A stretch of 64,000 nucleotides of DNA, taken from contig NZ_JWJH01000001.1 of the NCBI RefSeq assembly GCF_000949865.1, forward strand, positions 124,001 to 188,000, in the 5' to 3' direction. Positions 1 through 8,304 of the stretch are shown piece by piece (position 1 is the stretch's first letter; each line of letters starts with the position of its first letter). The translations under genes and the position numbers were made by a program. This DNA is from Rhizobium nepotum 39/7. Its GTDB lineage: Bacteria > Pseudomonadota > Alphaproteobacteria > Rhizobiales > Rhizobiaceae. Below the pieces are notes generated by a model. It worked only from the letters and a program-made list of their open reading frames with translations, had not been told where the DNA came from and did no database searches.

Positions 1-105
1 CGTCGCGAGACCAGAGCCCGCAATTCCATCCTTCCGGAACCGTTCGACAGCGACGTCCATGATCTTGCGGCGTGAGGTGTCTTTCCGGCCTTTTTCGTAT
101 CGCAT
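1..105 (-). CDS. TetR-family regulator, N-terminal part (runs off the window)
   Basis: Only the first 35 codons are present. They begin MRYEKGRKDTSRRKIMDVAV and continue with ERFRKDGIAG, the amphipathic first helix and 'A..F...G' pattern typical of TetR N-termini (for example 'ILDAAxxLFxxxG'). The rest of the DNA-binding domain and the ligand domain lie beyond base 1. The gene is divergent from the short-chain dehydrogenase at 214, with 108 bp between the two starts, the usual arrangement when a TetR repressor controls its neighbour. The family call is an inference from a short fragment and the context. Confidence 0.6.
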   Translation of the reverse strand, partial: MRYEKGRKDTSRRKIMDVAVERFRKDGIAGSGLAT

Positions 106-126
106 GACGATGCTTCCGTTTTTCTA

Positions 127-177
127 TTGCATTACGATCATAATATCATTAAATGAGCATAATGCAACTGGTCTCTG
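127..177. promoter_or_regulatory. Candidate TetR operator between divergent genes
   Basis: An AT-rich stretch lies between the TetR-like start (105) and the dehydrogenase start (214). It carries the perfect inverted repeat TTGCATTA (127-134) / TAATGCAA (170-177). Between the arms are two related blocks, ATTACGATCATAAT and ATTAAATGAGCATAAT, and the small palindrome TCATTAAATGA. This is where an autoregulated TetR protein would bind. No half-site for this particular regulator is known to me, so the call rests on symmetry and position. Confidence 0.4.
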
Positions 178-213
178 GAGCTTAAATCCGAGACGTTCAC
201 CCAAGGAAAAAAC

Positions 214-1020
214 ATGGACGCCGTCAGAACTGCAATTGTAACCGGGGCATCCTCCGGCATAGGCTACGCCACCGCTGAAGGTCTCGCCGGCGCGGGGTTC
301 AGGGTTTTCGGAACAAGCCGGAAACTCGCCAGTGACGGACCCAAGGGGGTAACGATGCTGGTATGCGATGTGACCGATGAGGCGTCCGTGTCGGCGCTGG
401 TCGCAGAGGTGGTCTCGCGGGCGGGGAAGATCGATCTTCTCGTCAACAATGCCGGCATCGGCATGTTCGGTGGCGCAGAGGAATCCTCGGTCGCGCAGTC
501 TCAGGCCCTATTCGACGTCAATGTTTTCGGCACCATGCGGATGACGAACGCCGTCCTGCCCGTGATGAAGAGCCAGGGCGGCGGCCGCATCCTCAACATA
601 GGCTCTATCCTCGGTGTCATCCCGGCGCCGTATTCGGCGCACTACTCCGCCGCCAAGCATGCGATCGAGGGTTATTCTGAATCTCTCGATCACGAGGTCC
701 GGGCCTTCAATGTCCGTGTTTCCGTCATCGAGCCGGCATATGTGCGCACTGTTTTCGATCAGAACGGCATGGAACCCGACCAGCAGAAAGCCGAATATGA
801 TGGCGCGCGCGCAGCGGTCGCGGCCCTACTGCGGGACGTCATGCCCAAGGCTGACCTGCCGGATGTCATCGTGAAGGTTGTGATAAAGGCAGCCAACGAT
901 CCTGTTCCGCGCCGACGCTACACTGCGGGCAGCGCGGCGCGCATGGTGAGCCTGCTGCGCCGGTTCGCAACAGCCGGGTTGTTCGACAAGGTTTTGCGCA
1001 AACAGTTCCGCATCGCATAA
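214..1020 (+). CDS. Short-chain dehydrogenase/reductase (SDR), classical type
   Basis: A 268-residue NAD(P)-dependent oxidoreductase of the classical SDR family, probably cytoplasmic. The cofactor motif TGASSGIG is at residues 10-17, NNAG at 78-81, catalytic Ser at 131, and Tyr144 and Lys148 in YSAAK. Length and motif spacing are normal for the family. The start at 214 has AAGGA seven bases upstream. The substrate cannot be read from the sequence; SDRs beside TetR genes often reduce carbonyl compounds or act on lipids. It is probably controlled by the divergent TetR gene. The next gene is far away and on the other strand, so it is monocistronic. Confidence 0.88.
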   Translation: MDAVRTAIVTGASSGIGYATAEGLAGAGFRVFGTSRKLASDGPKGVTMLVCDVTDEASVSALVAEVVSRAGKIDLLVNNAGIGMFGGAEESSVAQSQALFDVNVFGTMRMTNAVLPVMKSQGGGRILNIGSILGVIPAPYSAHYSAAKHAIEGYSESLDHEVRAFNVRVSVIEPAYVRTVFDQNGMEPDQQKAEYDGARAAVAALLRDVMPKADLPDVIVKVVIKAANDPVPRRRYTAGSAARMVSLLRRFATAGLFDKVLRKQFRIA

Positions 1021-1474
1021 TCAAACGCCAACAGGCTTTCCTCTGCCCTGCGGCGATTAATCTCGCGGCGGGGTTCACGCCTTTGCAAGAATGGCAGGCA
1101 CACGGATCGATGGGGCTGCGTGCATCAATAATCTAAACTGCCATTGATACTTTCGTGTAGGAGTTTAGAGATCTATCCGTGAAAACGTTTCTTCACGTTA
1201 TCAAAAGCCGCTCCAGCTGACTGGAAGCGGCATGCTTGATGAAATAAATAGAATACTGATTGCAAATACTCAGGACTATAGTTTGAGCTAGAAATACGTT
1301 GCTCGATCCCCTTAAACGCGAACACTAATCGGGTGTATCGATGTTGTTGTCAATAAAGTTTATGGGATATACTTAATTGAGCCATTGCGGCTGTGATCAA
1401 TTTCGCTGTCAAGCCGAGTGGCCAGCACTCAAGTGTTCTCCAACAACGACGCGAGGGGGTTGCCTTCGTTTCCA
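1021..1474. other. Intergenic region, 454 bp, AT-rich centre
   Basis: No convincing gene is visible. The part from about 1140 to 1390 is clearly more AT-rich than the flanking coding DNA. It contains one hairpin (annotated separately at 1197-1231) and short frames without ribosome sites. Both neighbouring genes end towards this region, so it is a convergent spacer. Confidence 0.5.
1197..1231 (-). terminator. Possible Rho-independent terminator
   Basis: GCCGCT-CCAG (1207-1216) pairs with CTGG-AAGCGGC (1221-1231), leaving one bulged base and a CTGA loop. On the minus strand the stem is followed directly by CTTTTGATAA. It could end transcription of the acetyltransferase gene, although it lies about 240 bp past that gene's stop codon, so the link is uncertain. 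Confidence 0.35.
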
Positions 1475-2347
1475 TCAACTCAAAGCGTGACCAGCCAACC
1501 CATAGACCCATGGTGCGTTCTTGGTCCGGTTCAGGAACCTTCGCCCCTTGGACATGGTGGTCGTGGTTTCGGACATAATGAGGCCGCACCGCGTCACGAA
1601 TTCCGCGAAAAGCCCTTCCTCCCGCGTGTCGATACGCACATGCTGTCCTTCAAGCGACTTCAGATGCCAGGCTGTGATATGGATCGCATCCTCATCGTTC
1701 AGGGCGACAACCGGGCCGATCACCTGACCCGGCCCGAATTTGCGGCGCATTGCATAGCCGGCGATAACGCCGTTTCGCCTTAGAACACAAGTCACGGCCA
1801 CTTCGGACAGCGCCGCGAGCAACTGCGCGCGCTTGGTCCCGAACGCCAGAGTGTCGAAGTCGGTCAGCTCGTCGATGCTGTCGGCGGCGAGTTCACTCAA
1901 CGTCCTGTTCCCCGCAGGCAGCGTCGGAAGCACAGATGCGATGCCTTGGTGCAGGAATACCGTCGCCTCCTTTTCGAAACCGAGCGAGATATACAGTGGG
2001 TAGGCGGCCCTGGTGGAGTTCAGGCTCAGATCTCGGCCATGGCAACGCGCCATTACCTGCTCCATCAGCCAGCGGCCGGCACCATGAGCTTGGGCGCGGG
2101 GAGTTGTAATGACCAGTCCGACAGTGGCAAAATTCTCTCCATGTGGAAACCACATGGCGCTGCCGAAGACCCGGCCGATCCCGTCAACGGCGGCGATACC
2201 TTGCCCTACACGTCGCAGGAATTCCCAATCATCAGGCCGATGAGGCCAACCGACGCCAATGGAGAGCGCGTGCAGCGACTGCAGATCAACCTCGCTGATG
2301 TCCTGCGCCACCAAGTCAAAGGATTTCACGCGAACCGATTTTGCCAC
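1475..2347 (-). CDS. Two-domain GNAT acetyltransferase (YitH-like), copy A
   Basis: Predicted N-acetyltransferase of about 290 residues with an N-terminal GNAT fold and a C-terminal half resembling the YitH/HolE acetyltransferase domain. The GNAT part shows the acetyl-CoA loop region (TTPRAQAHGAGRWLMEQV) and the end of the fold in 'YISLGFE'. I place the start at GTG 2347 because AAAGGGGGG lies seven bases upstream; an in-frame ATG at 2371 has no ribosome site. It is clearly paralogous to the acetyltransferase at 4611-5480: both share a W-P-x-R-x-x-D-W-E-F block and an R-x-x-G-x-x-x-GPV block. The substrate is unknown; an amino acid or amine is plausible from the neighbours. Confidence 0.8.
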   Translation of the reverse strand: MAKSVRVKSFDLVAQDISEVDLQSLHALSIGVGWPHRPDDWEFLRRVGQGIAAVDGIGRVFGSAMWFPHGENFATVGLVITTPRAQAHGAGRWLMEQVMARCHGRDLSLNSTRAAYPLYISLGFEKEATVFLHQGIASVLPTLPAGNRTLSELAADSIDELTDFDTLAFGTKRAQLLAALSEVAVTCVLRRNGVIAGYAMRRKFGPGQVIGPVVALNDEDAIHITAWHLKSLEGQHVRIDTREEGLFAEFVTRCGLIMSETTTTMSKGRRFLNRTKNAPWVYGLAGHALS

Positions 2348-2805
2348 TGGCCATCCCCCCTTTACAATCACATGGACCGGCGAACCTGTGAGGGCAACTC
2401 CGGCCGGCTACACAAATGCAATGCGATAGCGCCGTTTCAAAAGGTAGGGCGTATTTTCAAGCAGGATCAACCGCATTTGACCCCTTGTTCGATATCTTTT
2501 GCCAAAAGTGAAAGCTGTGCGGCAGAGAACTCTTTCCCGCGACGGCATACTCTGCGATCAGGCGGGCAATCGATCCGCAAGTCTGGAAACACGAGCTGAG
2601 AAGTAATGATAGGTTTCTGCACGCTGATCTCGCGAAACTTTTGCCTGGCAGTTTCCCGGTGCTGGCTTCTGTGAACTGTTCAAGACAGCGACTGCTGCGG
2701 TCTGTTCTTTCGCTCTTGACTGACCGAAAAGGTACGGGGAATGCTGAGGTTGTGCGAGCGGCATGGCCTTGACGAAACCGGCCGAATGCAGGCGTCGAAA
2801 GGGAG
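2348..2805. other. Intergenic region between divergent acetyltransferase and Lrp genes
   Basis: About 458 bp with no gene I can support. The frames that cross it on both strands are short and have no ribosome sites or recognisable protein features. It must hold the promoters of the minus-strand acetyltransferase and the plus-strand Lrp gene. I could not pick out a clear operator by eye. Confidence 0.45.
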
Positions 2806-3288
2806 ATGGACGTGAAGCTTGATCGTATCGACATCCGGATTCTGCATGAGTTGCAACACAATGGCAGGCTCACGAATGTAGAGCTATCGGATCTCGTACA
2901 TCTGTCGCCCAGTCCGTGCCTCGTACGCGTCAAAAGGCTACAGCAGTTAGGCTATATTTCCGGTTATTCGGCGCAAATAGATCTGGCAAAACTAGGCCCG
3001 ACCGTGACGATCTTCACAGAAGTCACGCTCAGTAACCACCGTCAAAACGACTTCTCCCGGTTCCAGCAGGCGATCGAGAAAATCGAGCAAGCAATTGAGT
3101 GCCATCTGATGTCAGGCGGCTATGATTACCTGATCAAATTCGTTACCGCCACCATCGGTGATTACCAGGAGTTGATGGAAGGGCTGCTCGATGCAGATAT
3201 CGGCATCGACAAGTACTTTAGCTTCGTCGTGATGAAATCGTCGTTCGTCAAACATCATCTTCCTCTCAACGACCTGTTTGGAGGTTGA
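2806..3288 (+). CDS. Lrp/AsnC-family transcriptional regulator
   Basis: A 160-residue protein of normal Lrp/AsnC length. It starts with LDRIDIRILHELQHNGR, followed by a winged helix-turn-helix (about residues 20-60, including SPSPCLVRVKRLQQLGYI). The C-terminal half (about 70-150) is the RAM ligand-binding and oligomerisation domain, with 'SGGYDYLIKFVT'. Such regulators sense amino acids and control adjacent catabolic genes. Its neighbours (ornithine-cyclodeaminase family, DSD1 enzyme, aldehyde dehydrogenase, FAD oxidase) make it the likely local switch. The inducer is unknown. Confidence 0.9.
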   Translation: MDVKLDRIDIRILHELQHNGRLTNVELSDLVHLSPSPCLVRVKRLQQLGYISGYSAQIDLAKLGPTVTIFTEVTLSNHRQNDFSRFQQAIEKIEQAIECHLMSGGYDYLIKFVTATIGDYQELMEGLLDADIGIDKYFSFVVMKSSFVKHHLPLNDLFGG

Positions 3289-3412
3289 ACCGGCGGATGT
3301 CCGCCACAGAGGACCTCGGAATGCGTGGTCTTTACCTCGCCGACAGACTATGCCAATCCGCATTATCCCCGAGGCGCTTTTAACCGTCTGCGTTTCTCGC
3401 ACCAGCCGGACG

Positions 3413-4345
3413 TCAAAGTCCCCGAGCTTTGATAAGCGCATCGGCAATAAAAAGATCCTGAAGAGCTATGCCGGAACTGTCGAACACCGTGATGGCGTCG
3501 GCGGATCTGCGGCCGGCCACCTGATTTTCGATAACCGCGCCAATTGGCGTAATGACAAGATCACCGGCTGACACCTGCTCGCGGATATGCTGGAAGTCGC
3601 CTATCGTCACCGATTGCGCTGGTAAATCACAGAAGAGATCGGCTTTGAAAAACAGCTCTGTCGGAAGTTCCCGCTTGCCGGGAGCGTCTGAACCCATGCT
3701 TGCAATATGGGTTCCGGGGCGTACCCAGTCCGCATTGAACAGTGGCTCGCGTGCAGGGGTCGCGGTGACGATAATATCCGCTGACGAAACCGCTTCCTCG
3801 GCCGAAACAATCGCAACGCGAAGACCTGTGGCTTCGATCTTCTCTGCGAATGCTTTCTGGCGCGCCGAGGGGCGTGCAGCAATATAGACTTTTTCGATCG
3901 GGCGGACGCGTGACAGCGCGGCTACCTCAAAGAAAGCCTGATTTCCTGCGCCGAATATAGCAAGCGTGCCAGCATCGGTGCGGGCAAGAAGATCAGCCGC
4001 CACCGCGTCGGCGGCAGCCGTTCTATAGGCGTTGACCGTTCCGGCTTCGACGACGGCCCTCAGGCGGCCGATATCCTGGTCCAGCAACAAGATCGTCGAA
4101 TTATGACGTGGAAGGCCACGCTCGGGATTTTTCGCCCAGAAGGATCCCACTTTCACACCCGTCAAATGTGGCGCGGAGCCGGATTTTATCGAAAACGTAT
4201 TGGTCGCTGTGGCGGCGCGTCCAAGCACGGCGGGAAAAATCCGGGCCTCTTCGCCGATGACCGCCACGAGCGCGGACCGGACCGCCGCATAGGCGAGTTC
4301 GTGTGTAACAAGGGCCGCAGACTCCTCCTCGCTGATATAAATCAT
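3413..4345 (-). CDS. Ornithine cyclodeaminase/mu-crystallin-family protein
   Basis: A 310-residue NAD(P)-binding protein of the ornithine cyclodeaminase/mu-crystallin family. KVGS (Lys65) and YRTAA (Arg108) match conserved active-site positions, and the Rossmann motif GAGNQA is at 132-137. A longer in-frame ATG exists at 4507, but the start at 4345 has GGAG upstream and gives the normal family length. Members include ornithine cyclodeaminase, imine reductases and iminosuccinate reductase (BhcD). It lies back to back with the acetyltransferase-DSD1-aldehyde dehydrogenase unit and downstream of an Lrp gene. That context suggests an amino-acid or imino-acid reaction rather than ornithine cyclisation. 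A more typical ornithine cyclodeaminase occurs at 58849. Confidence 0.85.
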   Translation of the reverse strand: MIYISEEESAALVTHELAYAAVRSALVAVIGEEARIFPAVLGRAATATNTFSIKSGSAPHLTGVKVGSFWAKNPERGLPRHNSTILLLDQDIGRLRAVVEAGTVNAYRTAAADAVAADLLARTDAGTLAIFGAGNQAFFEVAALSRVRPIEKVYIAARPSARQKAFAEKIEATGLRVAIVSAEEAVSSADIIVTATPAREPLFNADWVRPGTHIASMGSDAPGKRELPTELFFKADLFCDLPAQSVTIGDFQHIREQVSAGDLVITPIGAVIENQVAGRRSADAITVFDSSGIALQDLFIADALIKARGL

Positions 4346-4550
4346 GCAATTGTCTCCTGCTTTCGGACTGTGGCTCTTGTGCGTTCGCAAACACTTTCGA
4401 CAAGCGGCAGGGCGTTGCCGCTCCTCCTCGACGAAGATCGAAGCACAAGTGTCATTCATCGCACTGATTTTGTCACAGGAGGTGCCGATTGGCGGCTCAG
4501 AACGCATGAAATCGCTGAATTAGGCACGCAATACGGCAGGAAAACTCGAT

Positions 4551-4594
4551 TTTTTCGAAGATACTGGCGAAGACTTGGAAGTCCTCTCGAAAAA
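4551..4594. promoter_or_regulatory. Inverted repeat upstream of acetyltransferase copy B
   Basis: TTTTTCGA (4551-4558) and TCGAAAAA (4587-4594) form a perfect 8-bp inverted repeat. Inside it is the small hairpin GACTT-GG-AAGTC. It sits in the 265-bp region between the divergent starts at 4345 and 4611, ending 16 bp before the latter. It could be an operator for the Lrp protein or a structure in the 5' UTR of the plus-strand operon. Confidence 0.3.
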
Positions 4595-4610
4595 CAGAGA
4601 CGCCTGAAAA

Positions 4611-5480
4611 ATGCCCATCAGCGACAATGACAAAATCATCCGTAACGGCGATATCAGCCTCTCCAGGCTTGAGCCTCGTCACCTCGCAGGCGCATTGAAA
4701 CTCTCCCAAGAATTTTCTTGGCCGTACCGTTTCGAAGACTGGGAGTTTGCCGCCAGTTTGGGGGATGGTTTCGTACTTGAACAGGCCGGCGAAGTTGTCG
4801 GTACGGCACTATGGTGGTGCTACGGCGCACATCATGCCACCGCTGGAATGATCATCGTGACCGCCAGGGTCCAGGGCGGCGGTCAAGGCTCTCGCCTTTT
4901 TAATGCATTGCTGGAAGCGACGCAGGATCGAGACATCCTGCTCAATGCGACGGAAGAGGGGTTGCCGCTTTATCAACGACGTGGGTTTTCGCCTTGGGAC
5001 AAGATCCTACAGCATCAAGCTGTTTTGACGGTTGCACCGGATACTGAGTTTCACGAAGACATTCGTCCTGCCACCGGCGACGACTTGAAAGCCATTCAAG
5101 CTTTCGACGAGCGCGCAATCGGAATGCCCAGGCAACAGCTGGTAACAGCGCTTGCCGATATCGGAGACACACTCGTAATCGTTCAGGGTGACGATTTGCT
5201 CGGTTATGCCATCGCGCGAAAATTCGGTCGCGGTTATGTCATCGGACCTGTCGCCGCCAACAATGCAGATGACGCAAAGCGCCTGATCCGCGCACATCTT
5301 GCCAAGCTCGGCGGCCAGTTCGTTCGAATCGACGTTTATGCCGAGGACGGCTTGAGCGACTGGCTGTGCAGCTTCGGTCTACAGCCTGTTGGCGAGGCCG
5401 TGTCCATGGTTCGGGGAAGCTTACCCGCACCTGTTTCCCCCGCTCATATGTACGCGGTCGCAAACCAGTCGCTCAGCTAG
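4611..5480 (+). CDS. Two-domain GNAT acetyltransferase (YitH-like), copy B
   Basis: A 289-residue predicted N-acetyltransferase. The N-terminal GNAT domain (about residues 15-140) contains VQGGGQGSRLFNALLE, the acetyl-CoA pyrophosphate loop region, and 'YQRRGFS'. The C-terminal half (about 150-285) resembles the YitH second domain. It is a paralogue of the gene at 1475-2347. The DSD1 gene starts 9 bp after its stop, so both are in one operon with the aldehyde dehydrogenase. Its role may be to acetylate an amino acid or amine intermediate, which is inferred from context only. The ribosome site before 4611 is weak. Confidence 0.82.
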   Translation: MPISDNDKIIRNGDISLSRLEPRHLAGALKLSQEFSWPYRFEDWEFAASLGDGFVLEQAGEVVGTALWWCYGAHHATAGMIIVTARVQGGGQGSRLFNALLEATQDRDILLNATEEGLPLYQRRGFSPWDKILQHQAVLTVAPDTEFHEDIRPATGDDLKAIQAFDERAIGMPRQQLVTALADIGDTLVIVQGDDLLGYAIARKFGRGYVIGPVAANNADDAKRLIRAHLAKLGGQFVRIDVYAEDGLSDWLCSFGLQPVGEAVSMVRGSLPAPVSPAHMYAVANQSLS

Positions 5481-5489
5481 GAGAGAAAG

Positions 5490-6671
5490 ATGATGGATAG
5501 AACTTGGACTGATGCTGCGCTGGTCGATGGCACGATGCCAATCGATGCGGTGCCTACTCCGTCGCTGTTGCTCGACGAAGCCAAGCTCGCGCGAAACATT
5601 CAGCGGCTCGCCGAACATGTGAAGGGGCTCGGCGCTTCCTTGCGCCCTCATATGAAAACCGCCAAGAGCATCGATGTCGCTCGTCGGATTTATCCCGCTC
5701 AACCTGGGGCAATTACGGTCTCGACCCTTGCCGAGGCGGAGTATTTTGCCGATCACGGGTTTCTCGACATTACGTACGCCGTTGGCGTTTCCCCAGCCGC
5801 TGCCAAAAGGGGGCTTGAATTATGCCGCCGTACCGGCGCAAACCTCAAGTTCCTGCTCGATACGGTAGAACAGGCGGACGCGCTCGGAGCAGCTGGAAAA
5901 GCAGCCGGTATCGTCCCTTCCGCTTTCATCGAGCTTGATGTCGATGACCATCGCGGCGGCTTGAAGCCGGATGATCCGATGCTGATCGAGGTCGCGGATC
6001 GTCTTGCGGCCGCAGGCGCCGATCTGGTTGGCGTTCTGTCCCATGCAGGCGAATCCTACGCACTTGATTCACGACACGCCTTGATCGCCGCAGCCGAAAA
6101 CGAAACGGCTGCGACTGTGCGTGCGGCCGGAATATTGCGTGCTCGGGGCCATGCCTGTCCGATCGTCAGTGTCGGTTCAACGCCGACGGCGCATTTTGCG
6201 CAGAACCTCGATGGCATCACAGAGGTGCGGGCCGGGGTCTATATGTTTTTCGATCTCGTCCAGCACGGCGTTGGCGTGTGTGCGCTTGATGACCTGGCGA
6301 TTTCGGTGCTGGCTACTGTCATAGGCGCCAAGCCCGAAAAGGGTTGGGTTCTGATCGATGCTGGCTGGATGGCGCTTTCGCGTGACCGCGGTACGTCCGG
6401 TCAGAAGGTTGATCAGGGATATGGCGTCGTGTGCGATGTGCGTGGTCAGGTCTATGAGGATCTAATCGTTGTTCAGGCGAGCCAGGAACACGGCATTCTG
6501 GCGATGCGGCAGGGTTCGGCGCAGGCCATGCCGGAATTACCGATCGGCACGAAGGTTCGTATCCTGCCCAACCATGCATGCGCGACGGCTGCGCAGCATG
6601 ATTTCTACAATGTCGTCAAAGGCGAGAGCCCGTGGATCCAGGCGCGCTGGAGCCGGCTGCGCGGCTGGTAG
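5490..6671 (+). CDS. DSD1-family PLP enzyme (D-threonine aldolase / D-serine dehydratase-like)
   Basis: A 393-residue fold-type III PLP enzyme. RPHMKTAKS at 52-60 carries the PLP-binding lysine (Lys56), and NHACAT near the C-terminus (His362, Cys364) is the metal-binding pair of the family. Members include D-threonine aldolase, eukaryotic-type D-serine dehydratase and 3-hydroxyaspartate aldolases such as BhcC. They cleave or dehydrate beta-hydroxy amino acids. The start has GGAGAG upstream; ATG 5493 is an alternative. It is the second gene of the operon acetyltransferase - DSD1 - aldehyde dehydrogenase, so an aldehyde released by aldolase action could be oxidised by the next enzyme (inference). 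Confidence 0.88.
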   Translation: MMDRTWTDAALVDGTMPIDAVPTPSLLLDEAKLARNIQRLAEHVKGLGASLRPHMKTAKSIDVARRIYPAQPGAITVSTLAEAEYFADHGFLDITYAVGVSPAAAKRGLELCRRTGANLKFLLDTVEQADALGAAGKAAGIVPSAFIELDVDDHRGGLKPDDPMLIEVADRLAAAGADLVGVLSHAGESYALDSRHALIAAAENETAATVRAAGILRARGHACPIVSVGSTPTAHFAQNLDGITEVRAGVYMFFDLVQHGVGVCALDDLAISVLATVIGAKPEKGWVLIDAGWMALSRDRGTSGQKVDQGYGVVCDVRGQVYEDLIVVQASQEHGILAMRQGSAQAMPELPIGTKVRILPNHACATAAQHDFYNVVKGESPWIQARWSRLRGW

Positions 6672-6757
6672 CGCGTTTTCGAAAACACCATCGGGGCTAT
6701 CCGCCCATGATTTCGGCCGCTTCTCGACGGCATTTGCCACATAAAGGATCTATTGCG

Positions 6758-8215
6758 ATGACCGCACCTCTCCAACACCTGATCCGAAACAACAGACTTG
6801 ACCACTTCTTCATCGACGGCAAATGGAAACCTGCCTTGGGAACCGGCAAAGGCCGCGTCACAAACCCGGCGACTGAGGAGGTTATTGCTGAGATTGCCCT
6901 CGGGAATGCGCAGGATGTCGACGCTGCCGTGGCCGCTGCCCGTGGCGCATTTTCCTCCTGGTCGCTTACCACTCCGCAACATCGCGCTGACTTGCTTGAG
7001 AAACTCTGCAGGGTCATCGAGAAACGAAGCGAGATGTTCGCGCAATGCCTGACGCTGGAAATGGGGGCGGCGATCGGTTATGCGCGCAGCGCGCAGGTGC
7101 CGCTTGCAATCGCGCATGTGGCGACGGCCCGTGAGGTCCTCCTTTCCTTTCCCTTCGTAAAGCAGCGTGGACATACGGCCATCGCCCATGAGGCGATCGG
7201 TGTCTGCGCCCTGATCACCCCATGGAACTGGCCGCTTTACCAGATCACCGCAAAGGTAGCTCCGGCACTGGCTGCGGGCTGCACCGTCGTTCTGAAGCCC
7301 AGCGAACTCGCTCCGCTGGATGCGCTGCTTTTTGCCGAAGCTGTCGAGGAAGCCGGTTTTCCCGCTGGTGTTTTTAATCTGGTGAACGGCGATGGTGCCG
7401 TTGTTGGCCAGCGCATGTCGGCCCATCCGGACGTCGATATGGTTTCGATCACCGGCTCGACCCGGGCCGGTATTTTGGTCGCGCAGGCTGCGGCCCCAAC
7501 CGTCAAGCGTGTGGCGCAAGAGCTCGGTGGCAAGTCTCCTAACGTCATATTACCCGACGCTGACCTCGACCGAGCCGTCCCACTCGGCGTCGCTGCCGCC
7601 TTTCGCAATCTGGGGCAATCCTGTAGTGCGCCGACCCGCATGATCGTGCCGCGCGCCCTGTTGCCGAAAGTCGAGGCGATCGCTGCAAGAGCTGCGGCGG
7701 AAATCGTCGTCGGAGATCCGTTGGCTTCAGACACGACCCACGGCGCCATGGCCAACCGGACGCAGTTCGACCGGGTTCAGACGATGATAAGTACAGGTAT
7801 CGAAGAAGGTGCAAAGCTGATCGCCGGGGGAGTGGGCCGGCCCCACGGCTTTGAATCAGGATTTTTCGTGAAGCCGACGATTTTTTCCGACGTTCGATCG
7901 GATATGAAGATCGCCGAGGAAGAAATATTCGGACCGGTCCTTTGCATCCTCCCGTATGACAGTGTCGATGAGGCCATCGCGATCGCCAACAACACTGTCT
8001 ACGGTCTCGGTGCCCACGTGCAGGGCAACGACATCACGGCCGTCAAGCATGTCGCTTCCCGCATCCGCTCGGGGCAGGTTCATCTCAATTATCCTGCATG
8101 GGATCCGCATGCACCCTTCGGTGGTTTCAAGCAGTCCGGCAATGGCCGCGAATACGGCGTTGAAGGGATGACGGAATATCTGGAGGTAAAATCGATGCTC
8201 GGTTACTTCGATTGA
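6758..8215 (+). CDS. NAD(P)-dependent aldehyde dehydrogenase
   Basis: A 485-residue member of the aldehyde dehydrogenase superfamily. Visible motifs are TPWNWP (154-159), Lys180 in LKPSE for cofactor binding, the general base Glu255 in ELGGKS, catalytic Cys289 in GQSCS, and EEIFGPV near the C-terminus. The frame is open from 6632, overlapping the DSD1 gene, but the start at 6758 has AAAGGA upstream and gives the normal length. It is the third gene of the operon after the DSD1 enzyme, with an 86-bp gap. It probably oxidises an aldehyde from amino-acid breakdown; the exact aldehyde cannot be told. Confidence 0.93.
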   Translation: MTAPLQHLIRNNRLDHFFIDGKWKPALGTGKGRVTNPATEEVIAEIALGNAQDVDAAVAAARGAFSSWSLTTPQHRADLLEKLCRVIEKRSEMFAQCLTLEMGAAIGYARSAQVPLAIAHVATAREVLLSFPFVKQRGHTAIAHEAIGVCALITPWNWPLYQITAKVAPALAAGCTVVLKPSELAPLDALLFAEAVEEAGFPAGVFNLVNGDGAVVGQRMSAHPDVDMVSITGSTRAGILVAQAAAPTVKRVAQELGGKSPNVILPDADLDRAVPLGVAAAFRNLGQSCSAPTRMIVPRALLPKVEAIAARAAAEIVVGDPLASDTTHGAMANRTQFDRVQTMISTGIEEGAKLIAGGVGRPHGFESGFFVKPTIFSDVRSDMKIAEEEIFGPVLCILPYDSVDEAIAIANNTVYGLGAHVQGNDITAVKHVASRIRSGQVHLNYPAWDPHAPFGGFKQSGNGREYGVEGMTEYLEVKSMLGYFD

Positions 8216-8304
8216 TCGGCGGCAGCGGCGGCAGGCTGGCTGCGCCCAATCCTCCGCCGTGCCAATTCAACAGCTGTGTCTTCGTAGACGGGATGCCCGG
8301 GCGA

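Noticed and set aside
2457-2933. 158-codon minus-strand frame across the Lrp promoter
   Set aside because: It overlaps the start of the Lrp gene, has no ribosome site and a Ser/Arg-rich composition without known motifs.
3292-3305. GGCGGA-TG-TCCGCC hairpin after the Lrp gene
   Set aside because: Only 6 bp with a 2-base loop and no U-tract; too weak to call a terminator.
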